64,000 nucleotides of DNA from Phoenix dactylifera (GCF_009389715.1 NC_052399.1:15069646-15133645); one strand, 5' to 3'; counted from the stretch's first letter, positions 47,735 through 60,545 are shown. Numbers and translations: made by a program. Notes: a model not told the origin generated them from the sequence alone.

Positions 47735-48977
47735 CAACACCTTCAATAACACCATATGGAAAACCTCCTTCAATCAGAAGCCTATACTTCTTTTTAATCA
47801 ATTGGGTATTCCTTTTTATATAATATATTGGGTCCTATCATACTAGCACTAGACCACCGGAGCCCTTCATAACTCTGCAGTTTGGTGTGATTGGTTATTT
47901 TTTCTTATAAAATTCTCCATCATTATCATCTTATTCTCTACCCTCTTTGTTTGATAATAAGTTGGAAGGAGGAAGATGGAGATGACTATGATAGAGGAAT
48001 TTTACGAGTAGCTTAAAATGAGTCAGCATGTCCTCGGGAAGGGATGTTGTTTTGAACGTAATCTGAAGAGCTTAGAAAGAGGAGGGGGAGATCAAATAAT
48101 GCTTTGATCAAATTACTGGAAAGAGATATAATAAGCTTTCCATTTTGAGGGTTTTGCCTTAAATAGATAGAGATACCATACTGAAAAATGAATACTGAGC
48201 CATGCAACATTGCTTCATTTCTTTATCTCTCTGTAGCAGTATTCTTCATCTCTATGTTTTGGTGTTCTAGGAATGTTCGCAAACTTGGTTTTGCTTGATC
48301 AAAAATGTTATGATTTTGGTAGTCTAGCTCTTGTTTATGCTGCTTTGCTTGAAAAAGTATTAAGAATTACCAATTAATTAAAACCAAGGAAATTTAGGAA
48401 AACATCATAAAAATAAATTAGACATTCATATTTTTATAGCTCTGGACTTTTGGCAAACTCTTGCATGATAATTGAAATATTTATGATATTTGAGTTTCAG
48501 GATAGCCAAACCTCCACTAAATCTGTTTGAATCATTACATTGTGGATCTTTCTGATGCCCACAAAGTCAAAATCTAATTTCGAGAAGGTGCTTCCAACAT
48601 TGAAAGAATGATGAAATGATAAAGTAGTGGCACAGGTAGCTTATATATACAGTGAATTTGGCCCATAACTTTCTTTCAGGCCTAACTAGGAAACTGTCTT
48701 GAGTTTCCGCTCTAGGGTTCAAGTGAAATGTCAAACTTTATGTTCTAGCGAGTTCTTATTTACCTTTTTATTTTTTGGTTAGAGAACATATACCTGTGTT
48801 TAGTAGTTTTCCTATTTTCATGTATATGTGCGTATATACATAGAAATGCATGTACGTATGCAGCTGCAAATACTTGTTTAGTGTTCAACAGTCATGTTTG
48901 CTTCTCTTCTGTAAGTTTGAAGAGGATTGCATGTCCTGTATAAACACATTCTTGATGCATGCAGTCCTAGCATGTTC
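47735..48977. other. presumed intron DNA, nothing recognised
   Basis: AT-rich sequence with short ORFs only. It lies between the LINE fragment and the tandem duplication. Confidence 0.5.
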
Positions 48978-50066
48978 TTTCTTGCCTAAGAATTATATGT
49001 TTTGGCCTTATGTCATAATGAGAGTGCTTTCATTATTCAATCAGCTCCTACAGATGCACCACAAGACTTGAGTATTGCTTTGTAGAAATTCTTTTTCTTG
49101 CCCTGGATTTTTGATACATTCTGTTTCAAGTGGGTGGCAGATATAGTTTATACTTACATACATACGCATGTCTATCAGTATATGCGAACAGAGAAAAGCT
49201 AGAAATACTTCAGGAGTTATTGGTCTGTACTTCCTCCAACCAAAATTCAATGGCAGCCCTTTGAAAGTGAAAAGTCTGACCTTTGATCATGATCTATGAT
49301 GTTTGTATTGCCTGGAAATGAAAAAATATCAAGTGTTTCAAAGGTCTCTTATCTATGCATTAAACAAGCACAAAATGGAGGGTAACAACAGTTAGTGTGC
49401 TAAATTGTTTTGCAGGCTATGCAATTCAAAATTGTCACTTATCTATCTACTTCCATAGGTAAGAATTTTAAGAGACCTCTAGAGCATGTGGTTTTTGGTT
49501 TCATAAATCATATTCTTTCTTGCCTAAGATGTGTGTTCTGCATAAAATTATATGTTTTGGCCTTATGTCATAATGAGAGTGCTTTCATTATTCAATCAGC
49601 TCCTACAGATGCACCACAAGACTTGAGTATTGCTTTGTAGAAATTCTTTTTCTTGCCCTGGATTTTTGATACATTCTGTTTCAAGTGGGTGGCAGATATA
49701 GTTTATACTTACATACATGCGCATGTCTATCAGTGTATGCGAACAGAGAAAAGCTAGAAATACTTCGGGAGTTATTGGTCTGTACTTCCTCCAACCAAAA
49801 TTCAATGGCAGCCCTTTGAAAGTGAAAATTTAGACCTTTGATCATGATCTATGATGTTTGTATTGCCTGGAAATGAAAAAATATCAAGTGTTTCAAAGGT
49901 CTCTTATCTATGCATTAAACAAGCACAAAATGGAGGGTAACAACAGTTAGTGTGCTAAATTGTTTTGCAGGCTATGCAATTCAAAATTGTCACTTATCTA
50001 TCCACTTCCATAGGTAAGAATTTTAAGAGACCTCTAGAGCATGTGGTTTTTGGTTTCATAAATCAT
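48978..50066 (+). repeat. recent tandem duplication, 555-bp period
   Basis: The two copies (about 48978-49510 and 49511-50066) match almost base for base, with a few substitutions and a small insertion of about 20 bp near the start of the second copy. Each copy ends with ttttgcag, a 43-bp segment and gtaaga, which looks like an exon between splice sites (49416-49458 and 49971-50013). The low divergence means the duplication is young. Confidence 0.9.
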
Positions 50067-52018
50067 GATCAATGTTGTGATTTTCATTTCAAAAGGGTTG
50101 TTATCAATTTACTGTTTTTGCATAAAGTAGTAGGGATGAGCTACTCCAAAAGTATTTTAGCGTTACTTGTTCTATATATGTATTGTGTAGGATTTCTAGA
50201 TTTTTATGAGGTTTCAAGTGTCTCTCATAATCACCCTTCTGTGACTGATCTTGTCGTTTGCTTAATGTTGGATCTGACAGCACCCTTTAGCTCTCTGTTT
50301 CACTTTTTTGGAGAGGTCAAGGTTCTCTTTTCTGGTAGTATTCAATACCTACTTCACCAGTGTTGTAGAAATGTTTCATGTTAAAAGGACTCTTTGGTGA
50401 TGCTACTTTACTGTTCCATTGAATCCTTCTAGGATCTTGAAATTAGTTTGTTGTAAGATTGTTCGACTGTCTGCAACTAAGATCCACTTTGTTGCATCGA
50501 GCCATTGGTGCTTCCTGTTTGTCCCTGTGAGTCTAGGGAACTGCACATGTTTGCTTACGCGATTTATCTGGTAGACTCCAGGATGCAATGCTAAGCATTT
50601 TAGAATCTTTTTCGTCGATCATGTGACTTTTGTGGTTCCACAAGTTTATGTTTGTTTCATTCTTGTGTGCAATACAAATACGTTGTGCACACCAAAGCTA
50701 TGTTTTGTCCTCTATCAACAATTTTTTCTCCTGGAAAGTTTTATATTCTTCCTCCTACAATTCGACCCTCTAATTTAACCCTTAAAGCATGCATATTATT
50801 TCTTGTCTAAAAACACTATACATAGTTTCATTCATATTGGGAAAAAATCATAATTGAAGTTCTTTCATAATGAATTTCTCAGGTTTGGACAGATCAGGAT
50901 TGATCTGAATTCTATATGAAGTTTTGAGTGCTCAACCCATGCAATCCAATTACTTGACATAACAGCTTAGGAGTGATTTGAACCTGATGGGGCCAAAGAT
51001 TGGATACTGAATCTGAAAGCCGAATTGGTTTGAAAACAAAAAAGGAAAGAAAGGACAAAGGAGTTTAGGATTTGGCGTTAAACGATGCCAGCAGTTCTTT
51101 TTTCTATTTTGTGTGAGTTCATGCACACGTGCATTGGAGAGGGTGGAAGATTTTGAGGGTGGGGTGAGGGGAAAATGACAGAGGATAAGACACGCACATA
51201 AGAGAGAGAGAGAGAGTCACCTGGGTTCCTGGATCCGCGGTTGCCAGTCCCTCCTCACTACACTGGATAGGGATATAAGTGGAGAGTGATGGTGACTAGA
51301 GCTATGGTGCATAGTGTATGTTCCATCCACCTCGAGGATAGTGGGAGGAGGGGAGGGTGAGTGGGTGCTCTCTCCTCTCTCTTTAATGCTCTGATTAAAA
51401 TAGATACACGAGCTTCCACACTTAGACCTTGATCTAACTGTGAACCTATAACATAAGTGTATTATCTATGTAGTTATATAATGTCTAATTATAAATAAGT
51501 CAAATTGGGTTATAATCAGGTTGTATTGATCCAGGCACAAGCCTAGTCCAATTTCTTAGTTGGTTTGTCTTATCAGGTTATCCAGTCAAAATTGCCTGCC
51601 AAACTGTCTGAATTGTGGGTCAGGATCTGATCTGTTGATAGGCCTAACTTGAAGGACCCAATTTCTAGATTTTTTTTATCTCATTATGTTTTCCATTAAT
51701 TATGTTGCTAATATTTGTAACTTGTTAGCTAGTTTCCTTTCTTTTTTTTTTCTTTGTCTTTTTTTCTTTCTTTTTTCTTTTTTCTTTTTCCTGTTGCATT
51801 ATCTACATTTCTGGACCTGAGCATATAATGACCTCCTCCCTTTGTATTTATAATTCTGTAAGTTAATTGTATAATCATTAAGTTGTTTCTAGTAGTAGTA
51901 AGCCAACTTGGATACAATATGTGGCCCAAGAGTTCAATTGGCATGTTTACAAATTGAATCGAGCTTTCTTGTTCCCTATGGATGATGGGATCATGAAAAC
52001 ACTTGCTTTCAGTTGCAG
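50067..52018 (+). other. presumed intron DNA before the first coding endosulfine exon
   Basis: It holds a short (GA)n run near 51202-51216 and a long pyrimidine tract at 51735-51790. No coding exon was found. Confidence 0.5.
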
Positions 52019-52030
52019 GTTGATCTCACC

Positions 52031-53235
52031 ATGTCATACACCAAGGCCACTGATGCCAGTGGTCATGCTTCTGAGGAGGGTCCTGAACTCATGGACCTAA
52101 TTGAAGAGAACGCAATGCCATCATCCCAAGCAGAGGTGATAATTCTGCTTTCCTTTCCTTGCTTTCCTTTTTTTAAAATAAATCTTCAAATAATTCTTGA
52201 TGTATTGCATTTATTAATTATTGAAATTTCTTTATATAGGTAAAACACCTGATGAACTGGTTTGCAGCTTTGATCCATTCTAGTATACTGTATGTGGTTC
52301 CAAATCATTTTAATAAGACTGGTATTTGTCTCTTTACAGGAGGAAGCAATCAGGAAAAAATATGGAGGAATATTACCCAAAAAACCACCACTCATATCTA
52401 AGGTGTTTGCTCTTTTACTTATTCTGTTCGAGAACTGGCAATAATGCTGTTTTGCAGTGAGCTGAAAAGTGGTTTATATTGCTTGTTTTGAGTATCATGC
52501 TTTCAAAGAAATAACTTTTACTTGTTATGTTCAGGATAATGAACGTGCTTACTTCGATTCTGCTGACTGGGCTTTAGGAAAGGTACTATGAATATGAATC
52601 TATATAAATCAGAGTGCTAGAGCAGATGTGGTTTTCATCTAACATAACCAGCCAGGTTTATGATATTCATCTAACCTATTCTTGATATCCAACAGCAAGG
52701 TGCACCCGTTGAGAAGCCCAAAGGGCCACTCGAGGCACTTCGCCCAATATTGCAGGTGATATATATTTCCCTCTTTCCCACCGTGCTCACAGACATTACA
52801 TCAAAGGTGTAAAATGGGAAAGTTCCTTTTACATCCTTTTATCCTAATAACTTGTTCTTCAGGTATGCACATAGGTAGATGTATGGTATTTTTCTCATCA
52901 TCCTTCCTAGAGGGAAATGGAACTGTGCGCTGATTTGCGCTTCCATTTATACTTGCATTTTATGAATCGACCTTTGTGCTCTCTGCACCATATGTTTTCA
53001 ATATGCTTATGCTGCGTTACTTTAACTTGTTCTTGTGTTCAGCCGACTCTGCACCAGCAAGTGCGTTTGCGGAGGTCTATTTACACGTCCTCTGACACTG
53101 ACGGTATCTCTGATGATTGAATTGCCATTTATATTTCTTCATTGTTTTCCATTATAAAAATAACAATTATTCTAACTTTCATTTGGTTACCCCATAGATG
53201 GAGGCAATGCTGCTTCTGAGGTGAACCAGCAATGA
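52031..53235 (+). CDS. endosulfine / ARPP-type PP2A-B55 inhibitor, six coding exons
   Basis: Family members become inhibitors of PP2A-B55 when Greatwall-type kinases phosphorylate the serine in their central motif. Exons, by GT-AG sites: 52031-52135, 52340-52402, 52535-52582, 52696-52755, 53043-53103, 53198-53235. They total 375 nt, giving 124 residues with consistent phases and no stop. The order is an acidic N-terminus (MSYTKATDASGHASEEGPEL), KKYGGILPKKPPLISK, the core FDSADWALGKQG with the target serine, a proline-rich linker (EKPKGPLEALRPILQ), a basic stretch (QVRLRRSIYTSSDTD) and a short acidic tail. The core has W where animals have Y (FDSGDY). Length fits the family. The leader continues upstream through an intron, so the promoter is remote, likely near 46.5 kb. 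Confidence 0.93.
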
Positions 53236-53575
53236 GTGACTTCGAGTCGTGCCCACTGGAGAGCCTTTCCATGGCACCACCTTTTGTTGTATGCATTGCA
53301 ACAGAATGGAGTCCATTTGGTAGGCTTCCATGAATAAGTAATCACAGTTTTTAGTTATATTTGCTGCTGTTAGTAGGAATCTTTGTGGCCTCTCCGCAGC
53401 TGAGACCGGTGGCACTGGAACTGCCAGTGACAAAAGTTTATGAATTCATAATGGATCAGCTCGTAGAATGACATCTAGCTCATAGGCACCATGCTTCCTG
53501 TTATTTCAGTGAAATGTCCTAGATTACCGATTTTCATGATTATAATGTGACAAGTTACAGCATAGTAATTGCTAA

Positions 53576-54019
53576 TTAAGTTTGAGACGCTTGGAGGATG
53601 CGGTTAAGATAATCTACATGAATGTTGGTCAAAGTTCTTTGAACCGCGCGAAGGTCAAAAAGAAGTAACTTTGTATCTCTATGAACGGCATATAACAATC
53701 CAAGAAGCGTTCTTCCTGCTGTTTCAATTCCAGTTACAAAGAAGAGTATCCTCGAAAGTTCTGTCAGACAAGGTGATCCAAGGCTTTTTGACTTTCCCAG
53801 GAAAATGTCGAAAAATTTCTTAATTGATGATTTAAGAGGGCTTATAACTTGGACATCAATTAGAAGACTCATTTTCTCGAATTACAGCATACCTTGTACC
53901 ATAATCAGTTTCAGGTGTTGCCAATCATGTGATAAATTGCTGTTTTTCATCACGCTGGTGTAATGGAAATCGCTCAGCATCTGGATTTGGTTGTTAACAT
54001 CATCTTTGTTCTGATCTGA
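53576..54019 (-). pseudogene. exon-like remnant of an unrecognised gene, one in-frame stop
   Basis: On the minus strand one frame runs from a CAG at 54020 through 148 codons to a TAA at 53576, with a single internal TAA about one third in. Before it: LSDFHYTSVMKNSNLSHDW; after it: SLLIDVQVISPLKSSIKKF, TELSRILFFVTGIETAGR and AVHRDTKLLLFDLRAVQRTL. Helical composition and codon use look like real protein, but I do not recognise the family. It is convergent with the endosulfine gene, about 340 bp past its stop. It could be a gene fragment, a decayed last exon, or a real exon pair whose junction I misplaced. Confidence 0.4.
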
Positions 54020-54459
54020 AGTTCAGCTGTCTGGACCACAATATTACCTTTTCCTGTCGTGCCACTTTTGGTCTTTCAATGCGCATGGGTGTATGATGTC
54101 CTTTTGCTTCGAGTGGATCATAAAAATAGTATGTAAAACTAAGCAGATGCAATATGTTGACGCCTTTATGCCATTGTTCTTTTCTCCACCTTTTGCTTTC
54201 TCAAGCAAGGGGTTTTTTAAATCCATCATGTTTATTTATATAGCAAATGTTCATAAATTCACACATAAGCCATAACATATCATGGGAACAGTTGATATGA
54301 TCATAATTAAAATTTGCATCATCTAAACTAGGTAAGCATCCTTTGTCCATAATTATCATGGAGCTACAGCATTACTCAGATGGATTTATTAATAATAGTT
54401 ATTACATAATTGGATGCACCTTGGAATACTTTGGGCGCTCATATTAGTTTGTGTACATA

Positions 54460-56290
54460 ATTCTTCAAAAGAACGAGAGGTTGAAGGGATGGCAAGCAGG
54501 TGTTCTATCTATAATGGGTAGAGTCACGCTGGTGCGATCAGTTCTAACCTCTATCCCCATTTACCTATTATCCAATACCATGGTGCCCTTTGCAACGATA
54601 CGGTGTATGGAGAGGCTTTTCAGAAGCTTCATCTGGGGGTGGCATGGGGACCAAGGTGGAGTTCACCTACTGGCTTGGGAGATTATATGCCAACTGATGT
54701 CTAGAGGGCTGGGAATCCACTAATTGACCGACTGTCGGGAGATCCTTGTGATTAGATTGGCAACCAGGTTTTTTTTAGAGCCGGAGAACCTTTGGGGTTC
54801 CCTTTTGAGGGCAAAGTGCAGAGATCTAGCCGACCCGTTTGTCTTCTAGACGGATCGATGTTGCTCCTTCATCTAGAGAGAGATCTGTACCCGCGTTTCG
54901 GTGGTGATATCGGCGATCAGACAGGAGATCGAAAATGCCTAGGCTATCAGTATCATGGAGGACAGGTGGCTATTTGAGGTGCCTTTGCAGAGTTGGCCCA
55001 CCTTGATTGACCATGGATAGTTGGAGGGGCGCCGAGTGTGTGAGTTGTTTATTCAGGGGGAGCGGAGGTGGGACAAGGCTCTCATTAGGCGGACATTTGG
55101 AGAGCAGCTTGCCGAGCAGGTATTAGCGCTGTCGATCTCGATTGGGGAGGCGGTGGACAGGAGAATATGGAGCTTGACCGGAAGGTCCGGGGTACGAGCC
55201 CGAGATGTGGCTGGGATGGTCAGGAGAGTGTCAGCTCGACAAATGAATGAAGGATGGATTTGGAGGATGTGTATCTATCCTCGGGTTGCTCTGTTCCTCT
55301 AAAAGATGGCTTGGGGATATTTGTCTACTAGAGATGTGCTTGTGAGGCGAAGAGTGAGGATTCCTTTAGTTTGTATGGTCTACCCAGAGGTGGAGGAGTC
55401 TATCTACCATGTTATCATCGAGTGTCCACGGGCTAGCCAGATCTGAGGGTGTGCCCTGCCCCACCCCTACTCGCGGCAGGGGTGGACGTCAATCGAGGAC
55501 TTCTTATGCTACCTGAAGGACTTGGTGCGATGGTCTGGGCTTAAGGAGAGAGGGACACGGGCTGCGTACCTGGCCTACCACTGTTGGTTGGACAGGAATA
55601 CTTAGGTCTTTGAGGACGGCAGCTCTCATCCGAGGGAAGTGGCAGACAAAGCTCTACAACATACAACGGAGTTTCTCAGCATTTCTGGAGGTTCACCTAT
55701 TGGGTTAGTTAGGAAAATTTGTGGCACTTATTCTGCTCTTGCAGCGACCAGGACTATTTTTGTTTCCTAGGTGCCCCCATCTCCTGGCTTTCTCAAGGTG
55801 AACTTCGATGGCAGCGTCAGCGAGAGAAGGAGCTGCGGAAGTATGGGATTCGTGATCAGAGACCACGACGCCAGGTTAGTGGCGGCAGGGGAGGCGGATC
55901 TTCGACACGTATGTTGCTTGCGTCGAGCTCAAAGCGGCATGAAAGGGCATTTCCTATGCGAGGCAGGTATTGGGCTCAGATCGCATCCTTCTCGAGGGGG
56001 ACTTGGCTATAATAATTGAGTGGATTCGGAGTCAGAGAGATGGTGTAGAGGGGAGGCCGCTGCTCCATGATGCCCGCAGATTGCTAGGGGAGTGTCTCTT
56101 ATTAAGCCATGCATATAATCAGGAAGGCCAATGGTGCTGCAGACTGTATTGCCTTTTATGTAGCCCATTATTCTGGAAGTTTCATGTGGGTGAGCGACAT
56201 GTCAGTATTTGTGCCCTTATGTAGTCTTTTATTTTCTGATTTTGTTGATTGTATCCACACTCGTCGAATGTGAGCTGTTCTTGTACTTAG
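54460..56290 (+). mobile_element. decayed LINE, end of RT to tail
   Basis: The plus strand opens with the RT thumb region (NERLKGWQAGVLSIMGRVTL; RCMERLFRSFIWGW; GVHLLAWEIICQ). It continues through linker, zf-RVT-like sequence (WIWRMCIYPRVALFL) and RNase H (PPSPGFLKVNFDGSVSERR; GFVIRDHDARLVAAG; DRILLEGDLAIIIEWI). Frame breaks are frequent. The tail is gagctgttcttgtactt, running into (AGG)n and (GA)n at about 56287-56347, the same tail style as the copy at 1-2945. I could not identify a target duplication. Confidence 0.85.
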
Positions 56291-56347
56291 AAGAAGAAGA
56301 GGAGGAGGAGGAGGAGGAGGAGGAGGAGAGAGAGAGAGAGAGAGAGT
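56287..56347 (+). repeat. (AGG)n and (GA)n microsatellites at LINE tail
   Basis: AGA/AGG units pass into GA units directly after the LINE end. The minus strand gives a spurious polyserine/polyproline ORF. Confidence 0.9.
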
Positions 56348-56395
56348 TGGAGCGAGAATGCAAGTAAAAGACTGTAACAAGTTCTGTAGTCTCAT

Positions 56396-56482
56396 CCAAG
56401 GATGCGACCTGTAGTGATATCCAAGGATGCGACCTGTTTGCTTCAAAAGATTCTGTAGTCATGTCCCAAGGATGCGACCTGT
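56396..56482 (+). repeat. three copies of a 17-bp motif
   Basis: CCAAGGATGCGACCTGT occurs exactly at 56396-56412, 56421-56437 and 56466-56482, and ttctgtagtc precedes the first and third copies. It directly follows the LINE tail. Confidence 0.9.
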
Positions 56483-59400
56483 TTGCCTTCTAACGTTTAT
56501 CGCATGCCAAGAAGGCAGCCGAGTTGGTTCATTTCATGAATATAAGAAAAGTTGTAGGGATGATAAATATTAAATACAAGTATCCATATTTCTAACCCTA
56601 GACTCAGTCTCCTTTCTTTCCCAAAAAAAAAAAAAATCTAAACAGAAGAAGCACAATCTTATCTCACAAAATATAAAGAAGAAGCAACAATTTACTTATC
56701 TGTGTTCTTGATTACTCAATTTCTTTTAAGGTTAGACAAGACATAGTGGTTCATATTGACCACCAAAAGTCATGTACATATTAAAGTTCATCCCAAAAAC
56801 AGTTGTGAAAATAGAAAAAGGTGGACATTGAGCTATGCTAAGATTGACTGGTTACGCAGGAGGAGTCTTCAACCTCAAAGCAAAGTTGTGTTGCAAATAT
56901 TCAAACTCCCAGCTGTTTTCCCAATTGAGCAACCTTACACTGACGTCCAAGCTTGCAGTTACTTTTTGCAAGCCCAGAACTACCCAAGCATGGCTTGCTT
57001 GTGTATTAGTTTAATTGCAAAATCTTCTTCAATGATGGAACTCGAATCCACACTTGCTCAAATTTGAGTTACCCCTAAATTTATGTTTGTGTGGCCCCTT
57101 CTTTTAAGTTCTTTATAATAAACATTTGAGCATATCTAGAAAATATTGCAACTGGTATGGTAACTTACATAAAAAAAATCGTAAGTTATGATGTATACAC
57201 ATACCTTTTTCGCCATATTCCTTTGATTATCTATCTTCCTACTTTTTTAGAATTTTCTCACTTTTATTTCTTAGATTTTATATATATAGATGATACATAT
57301 TTTATAACATATATATTATAATGCAGGCTCTCAAGTGCAACTCTTAGACTTTGCAAACATTCAATCATCAACCACAATGAGAACCTTAAGAAAAAAAAGG
57401 ATCTGGCATTTTAGATGATTTTGGTCGGTTTTTCATGAGAAAGATGATAAGTAGACTTTTCCTAGAAAGCCAAAAAGAAGAAAATGCATTTGTAAACACA
57501 CAAATAAAGAAGTCTCCATGGAAGAAGTATAGTCTCAAAACATTTTATGAACTAATGAGATTATAGCCATTGATCAAATATGGAACTCTTACGAATCCTT
57601 GTATCTTTCTTTGAAAAAAGAAATTGCTCTGGATAAGAATGCAAAGTCTTTTTCTCAAGCAACCTTTTTTTAAAAAAAAAAAGAAGAAGAAATTAGACAG
57701 GATCTAAACATTCGAACAAGAAAGAGCACTATTTTGTGTACCCCTTAGCATACCCCAAATGAGTGCCAAATATTTTTGTGTCATATATGGGTGATTCATG
57801 GAGGATATTATTGCCTATTTCATCAATGCAAGGTATACATAGTATTTTCCAAAAAGAAAATAATTTGTAGAATAACAAGAAATATAATCATGAGTACTTT
57901 TCAAAGAAAGAAATCTAACCCTTAGCACAAAAAAAGAAAGAAATCTAACTAAGCATGAAAAAAAAAATCCATATAATGTGAAAGACCCAAATATGAGTTT
58001 TACATTCTGGTCTTCCACTACTTAAGAAGTTGATTTGTCCAAATCTTAAGAGATCGAGAATAAATTCCATGACAAATGACCCAACTCCAACGACAAGAAC
58101 CTTCTTTCCAGCTTACCGTGCTCCACCATTAGAGTCTAGCGCACGGACAATCTCCCCATTAATAAAAATCTCAAGCTTGGATATTTTGTGACTTAGCCAA
58201 AGTAACAAACTTGGCTTCGTACACTTCCCACTTAACCTTATTCGTGCCATGGGCTATAACTATGGCCAACGTCTCTATCGAACTCAGCTGTAACACATTT
58301 CCTTTAAGGTGGCGGGGTCCAGATATGATGAACGAGGCCAAACCTTAATTCATCATACAATCAAAGATCCCCCCCCCCCCCCCCCCCCCCCATTTTCTCT
58401 AATGTAGTAACCTTATTTGCTCTGATTGATATTCTTCTGTCTGCTCTCTATCTCTGGTTTAATTTGTTAGCAACCTCTGAAAGGGCTCGCAAAGCAGAGG
58501 TTGTACAAAGAAAAAGTCCAAAATATACATTCTCTTTTAGTTAAAGGATATGAATGCTCTCATCTAATATGTCTTTCAACTCTATGCCATGGAAGACATG
58601 CATATAATTTGTGATTTTCCTGATTTAATTAGTTTTTTGAAAATTAACCACCATCAATGTAATCTAATCGTCTACTGTGCCATGTAGGTTATTTCGTTCG
58701 ATTTTTGCGTCTCGTGCAATCTTTGGCGTATGTATGCACCAAAGTAGCAAGTGCATGCAAATGTAGATTAATTAGGCTCAAATTTTTATTAAGTTCTACT
58801 TAGTCTAACTGGATCTAGACATAATGAGAACCATTTATGGATTTAATTAAACTAGATGAAGAAAAAGGTAATGACTCAATTTGACCCGTATGCCACGCGG
58901 GGATATATATATATTTGCAACATTCAACTTCCCAAAAGAGACCCTTCCACCTAACCTAATCTTCTAATTCTCACTTACACGCATGCAATATCATTAGGAA
59001 AAAAAAGTACGCTACGCAGTTAAAGTCAGCCACATGTTGACGTCCCAATCCGCACCTGCCACGTACTGAATCTGTAGACTCTGGAAGCCCATTGCAAAGC
59101 AGGTAGAGGAATCATGGTGGGCCCGCTAGGGTTCCATCAGAAACCTATTAATAAACAAATTGAAGGACATATTTAGAAATTTCTGCAAAAAAAAAAAGAT
59201 CAGAATTTTTTCTGTACTGCACTAGTTGCACTGTAAAATACTGAGAGAACTCGATGGTCACTATCATAATATAGACGATCATGCTCGAAAAAAAGTTATT
59301 TAATTTTTATAAAAATATTTTTGTACTAGATTTGACATGAGGGATCGCCATTGCTCTCATAAAATAAAAATTCGTTGAATTTTATGTTGATAAAATGAAC

Positions 59401-60109
59401 AGCCGGCTGTCCCGCAGATGCGATAACTCAACCTGGTAGACGAAACGGAGGTGTCAACAAAGACGGAAAAGATAACCACAACACCCACGAAATCCACATC
59501 ATTGGGAGTAAATTAGACTAATCCAAAGGTATCGTGGCAAGAGACATCCCTGCCCACCTAATTAATCCCCACTTCTTCTCCTCAAATCCTTTCTTTATGA
59601 AAACCACCGGCACGTTCGATAGAAAAGAGAACCACTAAAAGCAGCAGCACCACCACCAATACCAACAGCAGCCCAACAACTATAAACATTTGTGCTTATT
59701 AACTATTTGTGCAAAGCCAAGTAAAGCGACGGCAAAAAAGAGAGAGAGAGAGACACGGTAGGCCCCGCCGCCCACTGCCGTAGTGGGGAAAGCCAAAGCC
59801 GGGGGAGGCGAGCCAAAGCCAAAGCCAAAGCCGTCTATTTCATTAGACAAAGGCAAAGTGCCGATTATACTTTGGAGGATTGATATCCCTACTCACATGG
59901 GTCGAAGAATTCACCCATTTGTATATTGCAAGTGGACGCGACCTGGTGCATGATATGCTGAATGAAGGATTTCTTATTCCACAAAACTCTTCTGCCCATG
60001 TTTATTATTGGATTTATACAGATCTTATCCACTCAATCACTCTTCCTTGATTTGCATCCTAAAAAAAAAATTTACTTCTAATTATTTTTAAATATATAAA
60101 TATAACCAT
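56483..60109. other. gene-poor AT-rich DNA
   Basis: No gene is supported. A C homopolymer of about 24 bases occupies about 58369-58392. A short direct repeat of ccaaag units lies near 59788-59830. Confidence 0.6.
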
Positions 60110-60545
60110 AATAATGAAGGTGATAGTGGTAGTGGTAAAGATAATAAATACACCGGCAATGTTAGTGGCAAGGGCGGTGGTGGTATGGCCACAATGATAG
60201 AAGAGGAAGGTGGCCGTAGAAGATGCACTACTTTTGTCGTTGCTTTACTTGGCTGCATTCACATACGTTACATATGAGCTGCCGTTGTACCAAAAAAAGA
60301 AAGAAAAAAGATGCACTATTTATGTGGCAAAGACAACAACAACAAAGGCGACAATATATGATAGAGGTAATGTTATGACGATGGTGCTAAGGTGCCCGCG
60401 ATATCGGTGGAGGCGGTGATGATGGTGGCAGTAATGTAATGGCAACAATAACAATGGTGGTGATAATATTGGTGATATGATGAAAGCAGCGATGATGGCA
60501 GTAGTAGTACGGTAAAGACGTCGATGGTGGCATTGGTGGTAATAA
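60110..60545. repeat. degenerate GTG/GAT trinucleotide-rich tract split by a LINE tip
   Basis: The sequence is a decayed run of ggtggtag, gatgatgg and acaacaac words. It has no credible protein; ORFs on either strand reflect the repeat. Confidence 0.65.
60231..60307 (+). mobile_element. extremely truncated LINE tip, about 77 bp
   Basis: The perfect 11-bp duplication AAGATGCACTA (60220-60230 and 60308-60318) flanks a tiny block. The block ends gagctgccgttgtaccaaaa, closely matching the 3' end of the LINE at 35430-36240 (gagctaccgtagtgcccaaaa). It is therefore a retroposed LINE 3' tip. Confidence 0.8.

Noticed and set aside
59750-59840. Possible CpG-rich gene start
   Set aside because: Short ccaaag and GA repeats explain the composition and no coding exon follows.
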